From contig NZ_JMMA01000002.1 of assembly GCF_000686125.1 (NCBI RefSeq), positions 868,001-932,000 on the forward strand: a stretch of 64,000 nt of DNA. The letters run 5' to 3'. Under the pieces are notes generated by a model that was not told where the DNA came from, ran no database searches, and saw nothing but the letters and a program-made list of their open reading frames with translations. The translations under genes and the position numbers were made by a program. Numbering within the stretch: position 1 is the first letter of the stretch; each line of letters starts with the position of its first letter. Positions 59,904 to 64,000 of this stretch are shown piece by piece. Source of the stretch: Ruminococcus sp. NK3A76. GTDB lineage: Bacteria > Bacillota > Clostridia > Oscillospirales > Ruminococcaceae.

Positions 59904-60881
59904 TTATTCATCATAAAGGTTTTCAAGGAAAGCCACAGTGCGCTCGTCAAACACGATGTCCTGCGCTGTCATGTCTTCCTCAAGCTGCCAGAGCTTTGAT
60001 ACTGCAAACACCGATGCAGTCGGGAAAGGCTGCGAGTTTAAGTATGCAAGAGTTATAACAGCCGGCGAATAGCCTGTCTTGTCGGATAAGCGCTTTACCT
60101 TTGCGAGCCTTGCTAAGTTGGCAGTCGTCGCATAGCTGCTCTCGAGCTGATTGGTCGCGCTCTGCCCTGCTGCGAGCTTTGAGAAAAAGCCCTTTGCCTG
60201 CGGCGAGAATGCCATGACAGGGAAGTGGTTCTTCTCGTACCACATATACTCCCTCATGTCCATGCTGACCTGTGTGTCGTCGCCTAATATGTCAGCGCTC
60301 GAATGTGCAAGGCTGTAGTTTATCTGGCTCACCGAGAAAGGTGTCAGCCCGTTTTTGAGTGCGAACTTGTTTGCCTTTGCTATCCTTGCAGCCGACCAGT
60401 TTGAAGCCCCCAGTATGTGTACCTTGCCGGACTTGACGAACTTGTCAAGATACGGCATTATCTCCTCGACAGGTACCGATGTGTCATCTCTGTGGAGCAT
60501 ATATATGTCGGTGTAGTCAGTCTTTAGCGCTTCGAGCGACTGCCCGAGGTCTTCCGTCACGGACTTCTCGTCTATGCGGTGGATAGTTTCTTCCTCTGTG
60601 AAATACGGGTGGCCGCCCTTTGTTGCGATGAGAATGTCAGAGCGGTTGCCCCTTTTCTCCATCCACCTGCCTATAACCTGCTCGCTCGCACCGTCGCCGC
60701 CCTCAATCCAGTTGCAGTATACACGGGCGGTGTCAAGACAGCTGCCGCCAAGCTCGCAGTATCTGTCAAATATCTCAAAATAGCCCTCGTCATTGTCCTG
60801 TCTGTCGATGTTTGCCGTGCCGAGGACGAGCCCGGGCATCTCGATAGAGTAATCGTCATTCTTTAAGGTGTACTTTAACAT
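59904..60881 (-). CDS. Aldo/keto reductase
   Basis: 325 residues: LGTANI near the N terminus, CLDTARVYC (catalytic Asp and Tyr), IATKGG (Lys), YMLHRDD (His), LGASNWSAARI and the C-terminal SLAHSSADI-linked NADPH loop. It reduces aldehydes or sugars with NADPH. The start at 60881 has AGGGGAAG upstream. It is monocistronic. Confidence 0.92.
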   Translation of the reverse strand: MLKYTLKNDDYSIEMPGLVLGTANIDRQDNDEGYFEIFDRYCELGGSCLDTARVYCNWIEGGDGASEQVIGRWMEKRGNRSDILIATKGGHPYFTEEETIHRIDEKSVTEDLGQSLEALKTDYTDIYMLHRDDTSVPVEEIMPYLDKFVKSGKVHILGASNWSAARIAKANKFALKNGLTPFSVSQINYSLAHSSADILGDDTQVSMDMREYMWYEKNHFPVMAFSPQAKGFFSKLAAGQSATNQLESSYATTANLARLAKVKRLSDKTGYSPAVITLAYLNSQPFPTASVFAVSKLWQLEEDMTAQDIVFDERTVAFLENLYDE

Positions 60882-61015
60882 TTGTCTTCCCCTCGAAGTA
60901 TTCATTATTTATTATAACTATATTTTCTAATAGTATGATTATATTATATTGTATCATATTTTTCTAATGATAGTAATAAATTTTTTGTAAACAAATATAT
61001 TTTGTGAAAAAGCAC

Positions 61016-61044
61016 TTGACAAGTCGGGAAAAATGTTATATAAT
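61016..61044 (+). promoter_or_regulatory. Promoter of ylxM-ffh
   Basis: Perfect TTGACA, 17 bp, TATAAT. Confidence 0.93.
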
Positions 61045-61117
61045 ACATAAATGTAAAGTATGATAGCTTTACAGCTTGTAAAAAATTTGTCGTTTACTTA
61101 TGTAAGGCGGTGTGCTT

Positions 61118-61501
61118 ATGTCAAAAAATCTTGAATACGGTATACTGCTTGATGTTTACGGCTGTCTGCTGACGGATAAGCAGCTCGAAATGATGGAGCT
61201 TTATTATAATGAAGACCTTTCGCTCTCCGAGATAGGTGAGCAGTTCGGTATTTCGAGGCAGGGCGTTCATGACAGTATAAAGCGCTCTGAGCAGGCTCTT
61301 GATGAATTCGAGTCAAAGCTCGGTATCCTTAAAGCAAGGCAGGAGGAGATAAATGCGCTCCTCAGTGTCAAGAGCGATGCGCTCGAAGCACTGGAGCAGT
61401 GCAGGAAGGTGTCCTTCGGCAAGAATATAGCAGATAAAGTGATAAATACGCTTGAAAATATAGATTCCCGCCTGGCAGAGCTCGGTGAGGAGCAGGAATA
61501 G
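61118..61501 (+). CDS. ylxM: YlxM/UPF0122 DNA-binding protein
   Basis: 127 residues. The N-terminal helix-turn-helix (LTDKQLEMMELYYNEDLSLS; IGEQFGISRQGVHDSIKR) resembles sigma-70 region 4; the C-terminal half is a coiled-coil-like helix. It is conserved next to ffh and reported to influence SRP function. The ATG at 61118 is behind AAGGCGGTG. It precedes ffh by 13 bp. Confidence 0.93.
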   Translation: MSKNLEYGILLDVYGCLLTDKQLEMMELYYNEDLSLSEIGEQFGISRQGVHDSIKRSEQALDEFESKLGILKARQEEINALLSVKSDALEALEQCRKVSFGKNIADKVINTLENIDSRLAELGEEQE

Positions 61502-61514
61502 AGGGGGTAAGCAC

Positions 61515-62882
61515 ATGGCATTTGAAGGTCTTTCGGATAAGCTCGGTAAAGTATTCAAGGGCTTGAAAAACAGAGGTAAGCTCTCAGAGGCTGATGTAAA
61601 GGCAGCTATGCGAGAGGTAAGGCTCGCACTGCTCGAAGCAGATGTAAGCTATAAGGTCGTTAAGGACTTTATAAATAAAGTAACAGAGCGCAGTATCGGT
61701 GAAGAGGTTCTTAAGAGCCTGACCCCCGGCCAGCAGGTGATAAAGATAGTTAATGAGGAGCTCATAAGCCTCATGGGCGAGTCGAACTCCAAGATAAACT
61801 TCCCCAATAAGCCGCCTTGTATCATCATGATGTGCGGTCTCCAGGGCTGCGGTAAGACTACACACTCTGCAAAGCTCGCAAAGTATTTCAAGGCACAGGG
61901 CAAAAGGCCGCTGCTTATCGCTGCCGACGTTTACAGACCTGCTGCTATCGAGCAGTTAAAGGTAGTCGGCGAGAGAGCTGATGTTGCAGTTTTCGAGATG
62001 GGTCAGATCGACCCCCGCAAGATAGTAAAAGAAGGTATCAGGCACGCCAAGGATTACGGCAATGACCTTGTTATCATAGATACAGCAGGCCGTCTGCATA
62101 TAGACGAGGAGCTCATGCAGGAGCTCAAGGACATAAAGGCTATAGCTGAGCCTAACGAGATAATGCTCGTTGTCGATGCTATGACCGGTCAGGACGCTGT
62201 AAACGTTGCGGCTGCATTTGACGGTGCGCTCGGTATCGACAGCGTTATCTTGACAAAGCTCGACTCTGACACCCGTGGCGGTGCTGCACTGTCTGTACTT
62301 TCAGTTACAGGTAAGCCTATCAAGTTCGTCGGTATGGGCGAAAAGCTCGACGAGTTCGAGCCCTTCCACCCCGAGAGAATGGCTTCCCGTATCCTCGGTA
62401 TGGGCGATATGCTCACACTTATCGAGAAGGCAACAGCATCTGTTGACGAGGAGGAGGCTAAGAAGCTCGCAGATAAGATGGCTTCCGAGGGCTTTGACCT
62501 TAATGACCTGCTCGAACAGATGAAGACTCTGCAGAAGATAGGCAACGTCAAGAGCATTATCAGAATGCTCCCCGGCGCTAATAAGATAAACGATGAGCAG
62601 ATGGAGCAGGGCGAAAAGGCGCTGCGCAAGACCGAGGCTATGATAAATTCCATGACCAAGGCCGAGAGAAGAAAGCCCTCTATCATCGACCCTAAGAGAA
62701 AAAGACGTATCGCTGCCGGCTCAGGCACTGAGGTGGCTGATGTAAACCAGCTGCTTAAGCAGTATGAGCAGATGAAGAAGATGATGAAGCAGTTCGGCAT
62801 AGGCGGTAATCTGCACGGCAAGAAGCAGCGCAAGGCAAGAGCCAACCTGCTTAAAGGCCTTGGCGGCAACGGCATGAACTAA
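61515..62882 (+). CDS. ffh: Signal recognition particle protein Ffh
   Basis: 455 residues: an N domain ([20 protein letters not shown]), the G domain with [20 protein letters not shown], and the M domain at the end with [10 protein letters not shown] and methionine-rich helices binding 4.5S RNA. It targets nascent membrane proteins. The start at 61515 has GAGGGGGTAA upstream; the frame is open slightly further 5'. Confidence 0.97.
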   Translation: MAFEGLSDKLGKVFKGLKNRGKLSEADVKAAMREVRLALLEADVSYKVVKDFINKVTERSIGEEVLKSLTPGQQVIKIVNEELISLMGESNSKINFPNKPPCIIMMCGLQGCGKTTHSAKLAKYFKAQGKRPLLIAADVYRPAAIEQLKVVGERADVAVFEMGQIDPRKIVKEGIRHAKDYGNDLVIIDTAGRLHIDEELMQELKDIKAIAEPNEIMLVVDAMTGQDAVNVAAAFDGALGIDSVILTKLDSDTRGGAALSVLSVTGKPIKFVGMGEKLDEFEPFHPERMASRILGMGDMLTLIEKATASVDEEEAKKLADKMASEGFDLNDLLEQMKTLQKIGNVKSIIRMLPGANKINDEQMEQGEKALRKTEAMINSMTKAERRKPSIIDPKRKRRIAAGSGTEVADVNQLLKQYEQMKKMMKQFGIGGNLHGKKQRKARANLLKGLGGNGMN

Positions 62883-62950
62883 AGCATTACCTATGGTATT
62901 TTCGCTTGTGCGATGATATACAACAAATATATTATGGAGGTGAAAGAAAA

Positions 62951-63190
62951 ATGGCAGTAAAGATCAGACTGAGAAGACTCGGTGCTAAGAAGAAGCCCTT
63001 CTACCGTGTTGTTGTTGCTGATTCCAGATACCCCAGAGACGGTAGATTTATCGAGGAGATCGGCTACTATGATGCTACTAAGGAGCCTTCCGTTATCAAC
63101 ATCGATCAGGAGAAGGCTAAGAGCTGGATAGCTAACGGCGCACAGCCCACAGAGACAGTAAAGGCTCTCCTTAAGAGGATCGAGAAGTAA
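62951..63190 (+). CDS. rpsP: 30S ribosomal protein S16
   Basis: 79 residues: [37 protein letters not shown] and a short C-terminal helix. GGAGGTGAAAG precedes the ATG. It lies in the conserved ffh-rpsP-khpA order. Confidence 0.98.
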   Translation: MAVKIRLRRLGAKKKPFYRVVVADSRYPRDGRFIEEIGYYDATKEPSVINIDQEKAKSWIANGAQPTETVKALLKRIEK

Positions 63191-63194
63191 TTAT

Positions 63195-63315
63195 CGTGTG
63201 ATGTAATATAAAGGCGGCGTACATATATAATGTACGTTTGCCTGATGATTACAGCTTACCGGGGCTTACGGCACTTATCCTGCAAGATGCGCTGTAGGCT
63301 TTTTATTTTTCAGGA
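63195..63315 (+). ncRNA. Structured spacer between rpsP and khpA
   Basis: About 140 bp. A stem GGCGGCGTACAT...ATGTACGTTTGCC is followed by a larger closed element TACAGC...GCTGTA and a T-run (TTTTTATTTTT) before the khpA ribosome binding site. It could be an attenuator or a partial terminator; no known class recognised. Confidence 0.45.
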
Positions 63316-63331
63316 AAAAGAGGTAAATTAA

Positions 63332-63565
63332 ATGAAAGAATTACTCGAAGCAATAGTAAGCGAGCTTGTTGAAGACAAGAGCGCTATCGTTATCACTGAG
63401 GACGACCCCGATGAGGAGGGCGTAATAACCTTCCACCTGCACGTTGCCGAGCCTGATATGGGCAGAGTTATCGGCAAGCAGGGCAGGATAGCAAAGGCTA
63501 TCAGAACTGTTATGCGTGCATCGGCATCCCGCCAGGATCAGAAGATAATGGTCGAGATAGACTGA
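63332..63565 (+). CDS. khpA: KH-domain RNA-binding protein KhpA
   Basis: A 77-residue single KH domain with GRVIGKQGRIAKAIRTVM (the GxxG loop). It partners KhpB in post-transcriptional control of cell division in Firmicutes. It follows rpsP as usual; rimM and trmD are not downstream, where the transcript stops. Confidence 0.95.
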   Translation: MKELLEAIVSELVEDKSAIVITEDDPDEEGVITFHLHVAEPDMGRVIGKQGRIAKAIRTVMRASASRQDQKIMVEID

Positions 63566-63579
63566 TATAATAAAAAATA

Positions 63580-63620
63580 CCCTTTATACAGCTTTTATCG
63601 GCTGTATAAAGGGGTTTTTT
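63580..63620 (+). terminator. Terminator of the ffh-rpsP-khpA operon
   Basis: CCCTTTATACAGC and GCTGTATAAAGGG around TTTTATCG, then TTTTTT. Confidence 0.95.
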
Positions 63621-63715
63621 GTTTGTATTCAAACAAAATGACTTGTTTTTCATCATTATTGCCGTTTTCAAAGCTGTGCAAATGTGGTGAGATGCAGTTT
63701 TTTGATAAGATTTTT

Positions 63716-64000
63716 TTACCATTCTATGCTAAGTATAACTAAAGCGGAATCGTTTCCGAAAAATCCGGTAGCATTGATTTTTCCGATAGGTGTATTTTCC
63801 CAGCAGCAACTAAGATCTGTAGCATTGCTTGTTATTGCTTTGAGTACATCCTTTGTTATAGTATCACCCTCATTCCAGGAATAAACCTCGGGCTCATAAT
63901 ATATTCCGCTATTTGTCGCTTTAGGCTCTCCATATATGTCAATAAGTGCAGTTACTATTTCGTAGTAGTTGTCGGCAGAGATCTTTTCCATTGCCCGAAT
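63716..64000 (-). CDS. Protein of unknown function, 5' part outside the window
   Basis: The frame ends at 63716 and is open to the right edge. Visible residues include a Met 3 codons in, then EKISADNYYEIVTALIDIYG and DLSCCWENTPIGKINATGFF. The Met may be internal, so the true start is unknown. The mixed alpha/beta pattern with a GEP...PEVYSW segment was not recognised. Confidence 0.5.
   Translation of the reverse strand: MRAMEKISADNYYEIVTALIDIYGEPKATNSGIYYEPEVYSWNEGDTITKDVLKAITSNATDLSCCWENTPIGKINATGFFGNDSALVILSIEW

Overview
The window reads as chromosomal DNA of a low-to-moderate-GC, spore-gene-bearing Firmicute of the Ruminococcus/Oscillospiraceae kind. I infer this from the abundant ATA (Ile) and AGA/AGG (Arg) codons, spoVAD/spoVAE and a SpoVB-like flippase, a T-box leader, cdaA-cdaR, the mazG-hup-rqcP cluster, a cytoplasmic GH3 glycosidase, and 17-bp-spaced TTGACA/TATAAT promoters. 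No phage, plasmid, CRISPR, rRNA or tRNA genes were seen. The gene content is mostly housekeeping, and the novelty lies in the intergenic DNA and leaders.

Layout: 1-4.7 kb is a tryptophan operon on the minus strand (trpE-trpS-trpGD fusion) behind a T-box whose specifier reads UGG. 5-10 kb holds an AI-2E-type permease, a PrsA-like foldase lipoprotein and a membrane HD-GYP protein. 10.3-12.4 kb is a YtrA-type GntR/ABC operon with a 16-bp tandem operator array. 12.5-18.5 kb has an unknown gene, leuB, an alkD/mutarotase/tmcAL operon and ackA. 18.7-25.5 kb runs on the minus strand: rqcP, hup, mazG, SpoVB-like flippase, MATE pump and GH3. 25.8-27.2 kb carries spoVAE and spoVAD. 27.5-38.6 kb runs on the plus strand: queH, ybaK, a VWA protein, mgtE, pheA, ispF, citrate synthase, an acetolactate decarboxylase lipoprotein, tpiA and gpmI. 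38.7-58.2 kb runs on the minus strand: FAD oxidoreductase, cdaR/cdaA, a cysteine desulfurase/DUF3343 pair, pyrK-pyrD, an esterase, a deaminase, an AraC-GGDEF fusion, pyrC-pyrF, ilvD, glucokinase, manA, a lipoprotein and a second mgtE. 58.5-63.6 kb has ruvX, a phosphoesterase, an aldo/keto reductase and ylxM-ffh-rpsP-khpA.

Two dispersed repeat families occupy the intergenic regions. The first is a 174-197 bp MITE-like element with terminal inverted repeats (GGCAACACCGCAC...); five copies lie at 4163, 25500, 27219, 55540 and 56535. The second is a modular palindromic element at gene 3' ends whose outer arms are tandem heptamers. The heptamer sequence differs between elements (ATGCATA, AACTGTT, CAGGTAA, GAATAAA), but the 7-nt period, the inner GAGGTATCG/GGCGGACACCTC cores and the GCTAA...TTAGC ends are shared.

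Both mgtE Mg2+-transporter genes are preceded by a short leader ORF with its own ribosome binding site. In one, the leader stop codon lies in a hairpin that would hide the mgtE ribosome binding site; in the other, the leader is followed by an intrinsic terminator. These look like two separately built peptide-based attenuators and are the best candidates for undescribed regulation here. Two genes carry single in-frame stop codons (a DUF4177-like gene after tpiA, TAG; a VOC-family gene before the DUF3343 gene, TGA).
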